64,000 nt of DNA from Acanthosepion esculentum (taxonomy: Eukaryota > Mollusca > Cephalopoda > Sepiida > Sepiidae). The stretch spans positions 78,946,756 through 79,010,755 of the forward strand of contig OZ038510.1 in assembly GCA_964036315.1 (NCBI GenBank), read 5' to 3'. This document shows, in pieces, positions 47,902-60,538 of the stretch. Positions within the stretch are counted from its first letter, which is position 1. Every line of letters starts with the position of its first letter. The notes under the pieces are model-generated. The model did no database searches. It was not told the origin of the DNA and saw only the letters and a program-made list of their open reading frames with translations. The position numbers and the translations under genes are program-made.

Positions 47902-48412
47902 CGAGCGCTAATATCCCTTCAAATTTTTCCAAAATAGTCTTATTTCCGTGCAAATGTATATGCTGAACTCAAAACAATTAGATATTGAAGAAACCTACCT
48001 AAAAAATTAAGTAAAACTACACTTATCCCTTATTTTCATACATTTGAAAGTTAACTTTCTTCTTAAATTAAGTACAAAAAAAGAAAAGAAAAAAAGAAAT
48101 GGCTTTACAGAGAAAGTTAACTTTCTTCTTAAATTAAGTACAAAACAAAAAATAAACGCGTACTAATTTTTGCAAGGACTTTCTGTAAAGGAAGTAAATA
48201 GGCCAAAATTTTATGCCTACGCATTAAAATCGCTCAGCAGCGAATGTAAGTCGGTAATGGCTGACGAAAGACCAGGAAAAAGTCCGATTTTTTTCGGGTC
48301 GTTGACATCCAAAAAGGTAGGTTTCTTCAATATCTAATTGTTGTTTTGAGTTCAGCTGCACGGAAATAAGACTATTTTTTGAAAAATTTGAAGGGATATT
48401 AGCGATCGGGTG
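47902..48412. repeat. Inverted repeat, arms about 95 nt
   Basis: The left arm CGCTAATATCCCTTCAAATT to AGATATTGAAGAAACCTACC pairs with the right arm GGTAGGTTTCTTCAATATCT to AATTTGAAGGGATATTAGCG. The spacer (about 310 nt) holds a direct duplication of GTTAACTTTCTTCTTAAATT. No classification. Confidence 0.88.
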
Positions 48413-48877
48413 TTAAATAAACATTTACCGGTTTGGTGTTCAAACTAAACATTTACCGGGCGAAAACACTGCTATTTGTAAAAAAAAAAATATTTAAAAA
48501 AAAAAAAAGTTATATTATGTAAATTAAATATGTAAAAAAAACTTTGATTTGTCCCAAGTCGACAAATCCTGCCACAAATTGGTCTTAGAAATTCTTCATT
48601 TCTCTCTGTCTCTGCATCTTTGAGGACCTAAAAAGTAGTTTAGGAACTTCTCATCCTTTGTACTTAGTATGACTGTTTATTTTGTTAGGATACACAATGA
48701 GAATAATATTTAACTTAATCATTCAACATTATTAACAAATAAAGTCAAAGCTGTCGGTAAGCAGAGCTTGATTTTCGTGAAGTTCTTTTGAAAAAAAGAA
48801 TCATTTCTCAACTCTATTCTGAAGGATTTCATTATATACCTCTACAAAATCGCTAAAAAGGTCATAAATTTGATGAC

Positions 48878-49430
48878 AATAATTTTTTAGTATTTACATT
48901 AGTCGGACTATTGTCCTCATCTTTGTCGCCATATTTGTCACAACGTTTCGGCCGTTGTACGCTCCGGCCTTCTTCAGGTGGTTGGAATTTCGAACCGAAC
49001 CCTTTATTTCGATCACTGGGGTAGACTGTTCTAGTTCCACGAGCCATGTTTGATGGATGTCAGTTATCAGTTATCTCCTCAAGGGCACATGGTACAGTGG
49101 ATAAAGGCGTTGGTTAGATCCAGTGACAGACCCAAAGAGTGTGAGTTCAATACCCGGTTCAGGCAGTGGAGAACTTTCAGAGGGAAAATTACCAGGAGAT
49201 AACTGATAACTGACATCCATCAAACATGGCTCGTGGAACTAGAACAGTCTACCCCAGTGATCGAAATAAAGGGTTCGGTTCGAAATTCCAACCACCTGAA
49301 GAAGGCCGGAGCGTACAACGGCCGAAACGTTGTGACAAATATGGCGACAAAGATGAGGACAATAGTCCGACTAATGTAAATACTGTACATAATACCTCAT
49401 CTCAGAAATATAGACAGAATAATTTTTAGT
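48878..49430. mobile_element. Head-to-head hammerhead retroelement, copy D, with target-site duplication
   Basis: Element 48,892-49,417 is flanked by AATAATTTTTTAGT (48,878-48,891) and AATAATTTTTAGT (49,418-49,430). The left half is minus strand, the right half plus strand and longer. The right half reads tRNA-like head (GGGCACATGGTACAGTGGAT, GAGTTCAATACCCGG), body (AACATGGCTCGTGGAACTAG), hammerhead motif (49,293-49,334) and tail ending ATATAGACAG. The left half lacks the tRNA-like head and is truncated in the tail. Its hammerhead lies at 48,939-48,980. Confidence 0.85.
49293..49334 (+). ncRNA. Hammerhead ribozyme-like motif (GGCC family)
   Basis: Stem I CAC/GTG, core CTGAAGA, stem II GGCC/GGCC with a 12-nt loop, GAA, self-complementary stem III ACGT, U at the cleavage position. 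Stem III this short could only form between two copies. The same motif occurs at 48,939-48,980 and 51,048-51,089 (minus) and 51,460-51,501 (plus). Confidence 0.7.
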
Positions 49431-49670
49431 GTCGAAATGTTTGTTATTAAAGAGGTTTGGGGGTATTTTTTACATTTTTTTAATCGTTCCTAGCACATCC
49501 GAAATTTTCGTTAAAAATCTTTTTTTTTTTTTGTCTGAGTCAGCAAAATTGATAGATAATCGATCATGTCAACCGTTTTCTATCATTTTATAAACAAAAT
49601 ATAAATCTCCATTTCAAATTCTTTTAAAAATCATAATTTTTTCAAAATTTATTTTAAGAAAATTAAAAAT

Positions 49671-49863
49671 TATATAAAGTTTACACTATTTTTACATTAT
49701 TCGGACTATTGTCCTTATCTTTGTCGCCATATTTATTACAACGTTTCGGCCGTTGTACGCTCCGGTCTTCTTCAGGTGATTGGAATGTCGAACTGAACCC
49801 TTTATTTCGCTCACTGGGGTAGACTGTTCTCTCAGAAATATAGACAGAGATATATAAAGTTTA
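49671..49863. mobile_element. Head-to-head hammerhead retroelement, short copy F, with target-site duplication
   Basis: The 13-mer TATATAAAGTTTA occurs at 49,671-49,683 and 49,851-49,863. Between them a minus-strand half (tail, hammerhead core with one stem II mismatch, body) ends at GTAGACTGTTCT and meets only the last plus-strand tail bases CTCAGAAATATAGACAGAGA. The inverted layout matches copies D and E in severely shortened form. Confidence 0.8.
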
Positions 49864-50954
49864 TTTTAAAAATATTTTGAAACCAACATTATTTACTTTC
49901 TGTGCTAAAAAAAATGTAGTTTAAAAATAAGACAAAGCAGGTCTTAACATTTGGTGTCACTTGAGTGATGATTTCATCACCTTGACAGCTTACATAAGGG
50001 AAGTTACCGTATGGAAGGAAAGAAGTGACATAATTATTTAGTTTTAAGTGAACCCACTTATATACCTTGCTGTCCTTGTTATTGTTAAAGAAAACTTTCA
50101 GCTCTTTAATTGTTTTTTTTTTTCTTTTTTTACTTACCTTTCCTTTCACCTTTATATTTACAATGCTTTGTGGAAAATATATTATAAAAAAAAAATTAAA
50201 ACCATTGAGAGCAAAATAAAATTAGGTGCCTCCAATAATTCGCTAAAAATCAGTATTCAATGATAAAAGGCCCCAAAACTTAATAAAAAAAAAGTTTTAT
50301 TGTCAAAATGTTTGTTATTATTAAGAGGAAAGAACAAAGGAGTTTTTAATATTTTTTTAACAAATTTTCCTTCTTTCTAACACATTCTAAATTTGAGTCA
50401 AAAAGTCTTTTCTTTTTTTTTTTTTTGTCGACTTTGTACTACTTTTGGAAGTAGTCATTTTTAGTGCAGCAGTTTCCCGGGGGCCATTAATTTGGAAATT
50501 CTTGCAAAAATCAAATAATTCTCATTTTAAGGGAACTTTCAGGAGTTATTCAAAAATGAATGAATTGATTTTTGAAATTTTTATTTTTAGAAAATCATGG
50601 TAATTCTTTTTTTTTTTTACATCTGTCACCCACTCCATAACATAATTTTATGAAATTTTTTAGAATTTCACTTAGTTTGCAAATTGTTTTATATTACTTA
50701 TATTAGCTAGCAGGACTCCTTGGAAAAAGTAAATCATCAATTTGTTTTTTTTCACCACTATTGCCAACTTTTAAAAAAATCTGCTCCAAATGTTAAAATA
50801 AAAACTGCAATAAAACTATCTAATTAGATAGTTTTTTATTTGCTTTTATAAATAATATGCATTAAAGACATTATCTGAAGAAACAAATTGTTTTTTCATG
50901 AATAAAGAATTTTTACAAGAATTGTTTGCATTTTTCTTTAATTTTATATTAAAT
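49864..50954. other. Spacer, AT-rich
   Basis: No gene, RT motif or classified repeat that I can support between the two retroelement insertions. Confidence 0.5.
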
Positions 50955-51563
50955 TATTATAAATATGTCTATATTTCTGAGATGAGGTATTATGTACAGT
51001 ATTTACATTATTCGAACTATTGTCCTCATCTTTGTCGCCATATTTGTCACAACGTTTCGGCCGTTGTACGCTCCGGCCTTCTTCAGGTGGTTGGAATTTC
51101 GAACCGAACCCTTTATTTCGATCACTGGGGTAGACTGTTCTAGTTCCACGAGCCATGTTTGATGGATGTCAGTTATCAGTTATCTCCTGGTAATTTTTCC
51201 CTCTGAAAGTTCTCCAACGCCTTTATCCACCGTACCATGTGTCCTCAAGGACACATGGTACGGTGGATAAAGGCGTTGGTTAGATCCAGTAACAGACCCA
51301 AAGAGTGTGAGTTCAATACCCGGTTCAGGCAGTGGAGAACTTTCAGAGGGAAAAATTACCAGGAGATAACTGATAACTGACATCCATCAAACATGGCTCG
51401 TGGAACTAGAACAGTTTACCCCAGTGATCGAAATAAAGGGTTCGGTTCGAAATTCCAACCACCTGAAGAAGGCCGGAGCGTACAACGGCCGAAACGTTGT
51501 GACAAATATGGCGACAAAGATGAGGACAATAGTCCGAATAATGTAAATACTATTATAAATATG
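50955..51563. mobile_element. Head-to-head hammerhead retroelement, copy E, with perfect 13-bp target-site duplication
   Basis: The 13-mer TATTATAAATATG is identical at 50,955-50,967 and 51,551-51,563. The 583-bp element is two copies of one sequence joined at their tRNA-like heads; the centre is GTCCTCAAGGAC near 51,244. The right copy has head, body, hammerhead (51,460-51,501) and truncated tail. The left copy has a full tail ending in ATATAGAC, hammerhead (51,048-51,089) and body, but lost about 57 bp of the head including the B box. The arms look nearly identical, so the insertion is young. Confidence 0.9.
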
Positions 51564-51679
51564 TTTTCTTTTTTTAAAGTCATGGCAATATTTTTTTTTT
51601 ATATATATTTATTACCCCCCCCCAACTAATTTTATGAAAACTATAATTTATAGGTACCTTTCTTATGAAATTTTATAAT

Positions 51680-51972
51680 AATGGAAAGCAGCTTGGATTG
51701 AGGAATCGGAGAGCTGAGTTCGAATTCCAGTTGAATCCATTACGTTCACTTACGTGCTAATACCCTTGGGAATGGTATGAATCTTCTTCTCTCCCCAGCG
51801 ATGGGTAAATAGCATTACAGACCAAGTCCTATAGCCTTGGATTGCAACTGGTCTACCGCAGAAAGAAATGATAACCTACTGCGGGAAAATATCTGCCTCG
51901 TCAGTCATATATCAAAAGATACATAATTGCCTTCATGTGAATCACAAATGGCACTTAACTGACTGATATAAA
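51680..51972 (+). repeat. tRNA-derived SINE
   Basis: GCTTGGATTGAGGAATCGGA, B-box-like GAGTTCGAATTCCAGTTGAA, TAATACCCTTGGGAATGGTA, CAGCGATGGGTAAATAGCAT and tail GGCACTTAACTGACTGAT. The first A-box bases are replaced by AAAGCAG, so the head is slightly truncated. Confidence 0.8.
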
Positions 51973-52432
51973 ATATTATTTTATGTACATTTTACTGTGT
52001 TATTTGTATTTCCATACATTTTATTATTAATTTTGATATTTCATTTGTAAAAAATGTCATAACTGAGATCCTATAAATTTTATAAGTACCTAATACTTGT
52101 AGTTACACTTCTCAATCGAAATTGAAAAATCAAATTAACTTAATTAATAATTCACAAAACTAAAGGCATAATAGCATGCGAAAAACCACCTTAAACTTTG
52201 TGAAAAAACAAAGTTCTATCGTTTAAATGTTTATTAGGGACCTAAATTGAAAATGTTTTCTTCTTTTGATTTTTCTTTGTTGCATTTACAATTCTGCAAT
52301 AAATTGTTTGAAATATCTTTGGTCTTGCTAATTATATCATGAAAGAATAAAGCTGCTCTTGATCTGATCCTAACACTTATTTTTATTTGTTTGTCTTGTC
52401 TTCTATCTATCTACATATACTTCCCCTTTCAG

Positions 52433-52464
52433 GAGGAATGAAGTCCTTCTGGAGAGTGTTAGTG
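52433..52464 (+). CDS. Unknown gene, exon a (32 nt)
   Basis: The acceptor CCCCTTTCAG and donor GTAAGT are both strong. The ATG at 52,438 gives MKSFWRVLV in phase 0. Five bases precede the ATG inside the exon, consistent with an internal exon or a 5' UTR junction. Confidence 0.6.
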
Positions 52465-55400
52465 GTAAGTATTGTCTTTTTTTTAAAATCTTCATAGAAA
52501 GACTCCCACCAGATTATAAGACAGGGATTCTTTATCTTTCATTCTCTTCAAGATGTTAAAAACCATATTCAATTTCTTTTTTATATATATAAATATACTT
52601 CACTTACAATGCAAGCTCAAGCAGATCTCAAAAAGATTAACTTGTATAAAATTCCTAATGAAATAATAGAATTGTTAAAAAAAAATGGTTGTTGCTTGTG
52701 GTAATAATAATTTGATTTATCCAAAGAGAAAATAAACCCTTTTTATCTTTGATTTCTCTTTCAGCCGGGTTACTTCCTCTCTGGAATTGGTAAGTTTCAA
52801 ATACCTTTTCATTAATTCTCTACATATTTCTTAGGCTTAGGATGGAGAATGGGAGTTGAAAGTTTTTATCTCTAAACCTATGAATAGTTGTTCATACATA
52901 AATTATTACTTTTATTTAAACATTTTTCAAACAATAACTTTTATACAAAATTGAATAAATGACCAAAATCCATATTATAGAATTTTGAAGTCTTTGATTA
53001 AATTACAATATTATTTGAAAATTACAACTAAAACATGGATTATTTTTCATTCTTTATTTTGTTGAAATGAACAGATTTTACAAGAAAAAAAAGATTAATC
53101 TCTTTTCTATATTTTTTGTACTTTTCTCTCTTGTATGAGTAGGGTGCTGAAAAGTTATCGGCTCAGTCCATTTCCCAACATCTGACCAAATGGACAAGAG
53201 AACTTATTTTGAATCTGATCTTGACCAAAAAATTTTCAGCACCATCTTGTAATTGCCATACAGGGAAACTTATTGCAATTAATTGTGTGTATCTTTAACA
53301 GAATTAACTGTTATGTAATGAGTTCTTTCTTTTCTCTGGAAAACTAAAGAAAAGTGGGTACTGTATGCTGTCATTGAAAATCAAACTTCTCTCTGTCAAG
53401 TCTTCCAATACCAAATTGATATAATTCACTGCTGACCAAAAAAGGAGGCTTTCTCAAGTGTTAAAAAAAAATCTTACCAAATTGACTGCATTTCCTTAGC
53501 CTGCCTCGAATGTGTTATTTACTGCCATCTGGTGTCAAATTCCCAACTATTGCATCAGAGCAGTTCTGCATTTGACATCAATGAAAATGATCTATATTTA
53601 ACTGGGAATCATTAGACACTTATTCAGCAGTGTGACATTTTAAACTGCCAATGAAAGTTAACATGACTCTTTGTACCTGGATCATATACATTTATCATTA
53701 GGCTTCCATAAAACAACGTCAATCGGACGAACTGAATTCTGAAAATATTGCAGAAATTCTGTATATTTGTGGAAGGACAACAATTGAGTTAAAGGCTTTT
53801 CTGGGTCAGCACATGAAGTAAATTTCACACCCACCCCTTTGATTTACCAGCAGTCATCAAGCAACAAGAGATAAATAATTTTGTTTTCTCTTCCAGATTT
53901 ACCTGGAGCATCAAGTGTGGATCAACCTGCCCAAAGTATGTTAAGTATATATTTTCTTAATAGACGTGATTATTACCTACAATTTCAGTACTTTTATCAT
54001 CAATGTGATAGATGCTTAGACGACAAATCATTACATGTCTTTCATTTAGTGTGTTGAATATTCAAAATGTCTTTTGCTGGAATGCACAATCTAGAGTCCT
54101 TTCTTTTTGTGTGCCATATCCTTTCGACGGAGGTGATCGTGTCTCACCACCACCCTCTATCCTTTGCAGCACTCCGTCAGTTCCTTCCCTCTGCTTCCCC
54201 CCCCAGACCATGTTCTGTCATCCATCTGCTAAAGCTCGTCAGGTATGTCATATGCTGCTTTCCCTTGTCTCTCTTTCCCTCTATTCGACCCGTGAGTATC
54301 AGATTCTCCAGGCCCTTCTTCCTCATTATGTGTCTCTTCCTGATATTAAGTATAAGCCATCTCCTTGTTTGCAACCTCTCTAAGACCTCACCATTGCTCA
54401 CACGCTTGGTCCATGATATCTTTAGCATCCTTCTGTAGAACCACATCTCTCACCTTGAGTCTCTTCATCTTTGAGGAAATCATCCAACACGCACTGCTAT
54501 AAAGAAGGACGTAACAGCTCGGTATTCTTTTCTTTGTTACCAAAGAAATCCCATCTTGCAATACGCTGCCCAGCTTTTGGAATGTGTCCTTGGCCATGCC
54601 AGTATGTCTATGGATCTCAGTGTTGCACTTAGCGTCCTCTGTCCAGATATTTAAACTTCTGTGTCTGCTTGATTCTAGTGTTCCCGACCTGCAAATCACA
54701 TTTCAAGCTCTTCCTCTTACTGATGACCATGGATTCTGTCTTCTTATAGTTTATGCTTAGTATCTTCTAACTCTCCATTGCTACCTTCTGTGGGAGATTT
54801 TTTAAATTTCTTTTCCGTTTCTGCTATCAGTACTGTGTCATCTGCATATCTTATGTTGTTAAGGTTGTGGCCACCAATGCTAAATCCTTGTAGGGTTTCC
54901 AATTCTCTCAGGATTGCCTCGCTGTATAGGTTGAACAGGTCAGGTGAGAAGACGCATCCTTGCCTTATGCCCCTTTCTATTTTTGTATATTCACTGAATT
55001 CATTCCTTGTGCTTATGCATGCTGTTTGCTGCCAGTATAGGTTCTTGATTATTCTGATATCCCTCAGTTCCATCAGATCCTTGTACCATACTTTGTTGAA
55101 GGCCTTTGCATAGTCTATGAAACATAGGTACACTTCTTTCTGCATCTGTATCGCTTTTTCTAACATTTTGAGCATGAATATCGCATTCCTTGTTCCAGTG
55201 TCTTTAATGAACAAGCACTGCTCTTGTCCTATCTTTAGCCTGATTCTGCTGTGCGCTATGTTCATTAGAATACGGATGATGAGTTTTGTCATGTGGCTCA
55301 TTAGGCTGATTGTTCAGTGGAGTTTTCATTTGTCTGCACCTGATCTCTTAAGCATAGCTATGCAGACAGATCTGCTGAGGTCTTCCGGTATATCCCTGCT

Positions 55401-55997
55401 GTTGTAGATTTTATTTGTTATTTCAGTGATCTTGCCTATGCCAAAGTCATCTAAGGCTGTCAGCATCTCCATTACAATTCCATCTGGCCCAGCTGCCTTG
55501 TTTCTGTTCAATTTGGCCAGTGCGGCTTTTACTTCAGTTTTCAGAATTCCAGGTTCGTCGGTAATAGTGTGTATTGCTGGTCGTTCCCTTACATCGTGGA
55601 AAAGTTCTCCAATTTACTCACTCCAGCGTTGAAGAATTTTTTCCTTCTCTAATATGAGTGTTCTATCCTTTGATTTTATGCAGCCTGTTGACGAGCATGT
55701 CTTCTGTCCTGTTGTCTTATTTGTTTGTGCATGTCTCTTTTGTTAGTAGTACGCAATATTTTTATTTCTGCACATTTTTCATTTAGCCATTCTTCCTTAG
55801 CTTGCCTGCATTTGGTCCTTATTTCTTTGTGTAATTTTCTAAATCAATTGAAGCTGTTGTTTCGTGGTTCTCATTATAATGTATATCTTTCTCCACATTT
55901 TGCCACAACTTCTCTCCTCTCATGTTTTGAGATCAGAAATCGCATTGGACTTTTCGCATACATGAATTTATAGTGGGTTTATAGCAAAGGTGTCTCT

Positions 55998-56034
<37 letters not shown>

Positions 56035-59000
56035 GTTATCCACAGACATACTATTTAGCTGTATCACAGCTCATTAGTGTGGTTAGTTCAGTTGCCTCTA
56101 GCTAGGATCAAAATCCGGCTGAATTGGCATCAGTCAGAGATTTTATCTCTAAGCCGTTTGCGCACAGCAGGGATGATATATAAAAAGGTGCAATGGATAA
56201 ATTGTCTAAATTATACAAAAATAAAATAATACATAACTCCTCTCATTTTAGCAGACATTTACCAAAATAACACAAAATTATCTTTAGGTACTAAAGAATA
56301 AATTTTTTCAATAAAATTGCCATTGGCTTCGACCACAGCCCCCAAATGACTTTGGAACTTCTGCAATTTTTCTTGACAGTCCCCTTGTTTAAGTTGATGA
56401 ATACTGCCATAATCATTTCCTTCAGTTCATCTTCGGTGTTTTTACAAGGATTGTTATTGATCTCTTGCTCAACTGCACCCCACACATAATAATCAAGAGG
56501 GTTTTCAGTCTGGGGAGTTGGGTGGCCACATGTTAAGGGCTGATGTGGTTGCAGAAATTGTCTGATAGCCTGATGCAGGGTCTTGTTGCTAGACATAAGG
56601 TCTGCCAGCAGTCACACTTGACTCACGGCAACACTACCTCCTCAAGCCACTTGATTCAAGCCTCCATATCTTGTCTGAGGCTCTGTGGGAAGATGGAGGT
56701 ATAACGTTGCCACCACTTGTGATCACTCTAAACACCATGGTGTTAACTGGATATATCATCCAACTCTTTTTTGGTATCCTCTGCTCTGTCCTCAGATTGA
56801 CTCTGAAATGTTTGTATTAGAGTTTTTGGTGCGAATGCCAAGCAATACAGCATGCTCACCTCAAATTTCTAGTGCTGTTTTTCTTACAGACAGCACCCAA
56901 CTGACCTTATTTATATTGTTCAATGGACAAAAGCAAAAGCGCACAGGATGCATGTATGGATTTAAAAATATAAAATGGCAACAATTTATGCATCGCACCC
57001 TGTAGATAAAAAGTGACACCAAATAATTAGTTTGAATTTTAAGTCTTCAAGATATTTTCTTTTGCTGCAAGGCATAATTTATACTCATCACTTTCACAGA
57101 CACTACATTTAATATCGATTATTCATCTGTGGCTGGTTGGGGGGAGGTTTTGATGAGTGTGGAACCACCTCTTAATTGCTGTTCCCAGGTCCACCCTGAC
57201 CCAGAGTGGTAGCACCTGTTAGGGTCCCAGCTATGGGCAAATAGTTGACCCTCAAACAGGGGTCAAAACGCTGTGTAGATGTAAAAATAGGTATTAATAC
57301 CAGCAATACATTTTTGAAGGAAAACTTCTTACCAGAAATACATTTTTGAGAAAAAAATTTTTTACCAGCAATACTTTTATGAAGGAAAAAACTTATTATC
57401 AGAGATACATTTTTTTTTGAAAAAATTATTACGAGCAATGTTTTTGTGAAGGAAAAATTATTGCCAACAATACATTTTTAAAGGAAAATCATTACAAACA
57501 AAATATTACCAGTAATAAATTTTTGGAAAAAAATATTATCAGAAATAGATTTTTGAAGGAAAAAAAAATACATTACCAGCAATAAAAAAATTTGTCAGCA
57601 TTAAATTTTCCATTGAGGTTGATATGCTATAAAACAAAACAAACCAAACCAAACCCAACTATTTGACTATAGCTGAAACCCTAACATGTGCTACCACCTA
57701 GGTCAGGGTGGACCTGGGAACAACAGCAATTAAAAGGTGATTTTATGCTCCTCACAACCTCCTGATCAGAGGCCTTGCTGTAGTTTATCGTCATACCCAG
57801 GATGCTAGTCTACTGGGGTAGATTGTTCTAGTTCTACGTGCCATGCCTTTTCTGGATATCTTGGTTTCAGTTATTTCCCTTTATTATCTCAACTCTCCAA
57901 GTTTTTGTTTACATCTGCTGTCCCCCAAGGACACATACTCTGGTGCATAAAAGTATTGAAGTAATCCAGTGACTTAACCCAAAGAGTTTTGAGTTCAATA
58001 CCTGGCCACAGCAAAGATGACAAAAATCTTAGAGTGAACTAAAGTCTTCAAGGTTGTAACATTTCAAAATTAACAGTTAAAACTCAGTCTGATAAGTATA
58101 AGTTGGAGACATGTTCATTCTTGGCCTTTTACTTTGTATTGTGCTTGCAGTGTCATAATGTGCCCAGTCACTAGAATCTGAATTAAACCCTATAATAATC
58201 TGAGGGCCTAACTTACAAATGGTGGTAATAATCATTTGTTTACAAGTAACAATTACTTTCAAACAAATCATGACGTTTTTATTAACCTTGCTACAGAAAA
58301 GGCATCAGTCACTATATATTTCATGTGAATTATTATATCACTTTTACCCTCTAAATATGTATTTAAGTAACTATTGAGTAAATTTAGTATTAACTTGTAA
58401 TTACACCGAGAATATCATCATCATATATAAATCGATTTTAGTTTTCTATCCAAGATTCAACACAAACTTGGTCTACAAATGTAGAATGAAATTTAAATAA
58501 TTCCCAATGTGTTACTTTTTGTGCATTTAAAATAATTTTGTCCCCCTGGCCATCATAAAATGGAAAATTCCCTTGAAGACATTAGAATGAAAATGAAGAC
58601 AGTGATTACACCTGTCTCCGGATCAGATAGAGGCATGGCATTGGGGAAGGGTGTAGGTAGAGATATTCACAGGAATGCCATGAAGCAATAAGAGCACAAG
58701 CCAGGAGATGCGAGGCTCAGAGGCAAACTAATGAGACAGCAAGGGAGTGTAATAGAGGACAAGAATTAAACGAGGGAAGAAGCTAATGCCAGGTCATCTG
58801 CTATGAGAGAATGTGTAGCTGAAAGGATTCAAAATTAAAGACAAAGAATCTAATACAAGAGAAAATATGAGAATGCAAATAGAAGAACGTCTTTGACAAG
58901 AAACTGAAGAGAAACACAACAGATGAAGGAATAAGGATATTGGCGCCATGAGAAATGCAAGACATGCCCAAAACGGTTCATAGAGTAAATAATGTTCTGT

Positions 59001-60047
59001 TCACTGAAGCCAATTATCAACAACGTAACTACAGTGGATAATTAAAAAAAAAAAAAGAAAAGACTTTATTTTTTATGGCATTGGTAGACTAGTGGTTTAT
59101 TAAGAGTTTAAAAAAATTAAAGAATGCTCTATTAATCCAATAAGTACTGGGTAACTTTCATTGTGTAACATCAAACTTATGTGGATCAGTTGATTAATAA
59201 TGCAGTGATTTTGGTCCTCACTAGGTGTACCACTGTGTTAATATGGAATCCATATTGAATCTTTTAATCAAATTGGTTACTAACAAGTCCCACTAAATTG
59301 GGTATCATTAAATGAGGAATTCAATCCTATATCTTTGAGATTTAATGTTAATCTGGAACAGATCCAATTGGAAGATTGTGTTGCACCAATTTGTCTCAGG
59401 TAGCTGTCTATCCAGTGATTCATCTGCATTGAACAATGGTGATGTGTTGTGAACTCTTGCAAGACTGGCTTGTTATTTCTTATCAGAACAGCATGGATCC
59501 TTAAGCATTCCTTTCCTTAAGAAAGGATACCTAAAAATATTTAATCCCGACTTGAGAAAGTGTCTGACAGAAACAAAGTAATAATTCTTAGAGTAATTCC
59601 TGAATTAAGATGAGGGCAGCTTTTTGGTCTGTGAACAAAAAAATTAAGTTACATAATGTGTAACTCTTTTTACAAATTTAAAAAAAAAAATGCATTTTAC
59701 AGGCATTTCTTTGATTTGCTCTTGCCACATAAATGCATCTCGTCCTCTGGACCAAACATTCTTTTAATTTTCAATTTTAGGCAAAACCACAAACATGATC
59801 CTTTCTGTTGAATTTGCTACTTTTCTTTTCTTTTCTTTAGTGTAGGGAGGAATAATTGCTGGAGTTTCAGATCTTTGGTTTTTCTCCTGATGAGGCATCA
59901 GGCATCACACACACACACACACACGGAATCACACACACACACACACATACACACACACATATGGAATCACATACATACACACACACATATGGAATCTCAC
60001 ACACACACACACACATATGGAATCACATACACACACACATATGGAAT

Positions 60048-60090
<43 letters not shown>

Positions 60091-60491
60091 GGAGGCACCG
60101 TGGAGTAATGGATAACGGCTTGGATTGAGGAATCGTAGAGCCGAGTTCGAATTCCAGTCGAATCCATTACATTCACTTACGTGCTAATACCCTTGGGAAA
60201 GGTGTGAATCCTCTTCTTCTCCCTCCAACTATGGGTAAATGGCAGGACAGACTGGGTTCTATAGCCTTGGATGGCAACTGGTCTAGGAGAAGGACAACTC
60301 TGAATTCAAAACCTGCGGAGGGTCGTTTGGGGCATTCGTTGCACCAGGCCCCTGTATTCGTCCCTCCAAAAAGAGTGGATGGCCCTGCACAAAGCCTTCA
60401 CCACTATAATCAAATCCTGTGTGGGTGTCGGGCTTTCAGTTTCTGGGAACTGATCTGTCTGACCCTCATACGTTGAGTTCGACAGGAGAGT

Positions 60492-60538
<47 letters not shown>

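Noticed and set aside
48862..51629. Repeated small protein beginning [16 protein letters not shown] at three loci
   Set aside because: The frame crosses the hammerhead motif and tail of the head-to-head element; it is a shadow of a structured, non-coding repeat. It is conserved only because the copies are young.
54012..54438. Plus-strand open frames rich in Ser/Leu/Phe
   Set aside because: They are antisense shadows of the RTE-like LINE C-terminal region on the minus strand.
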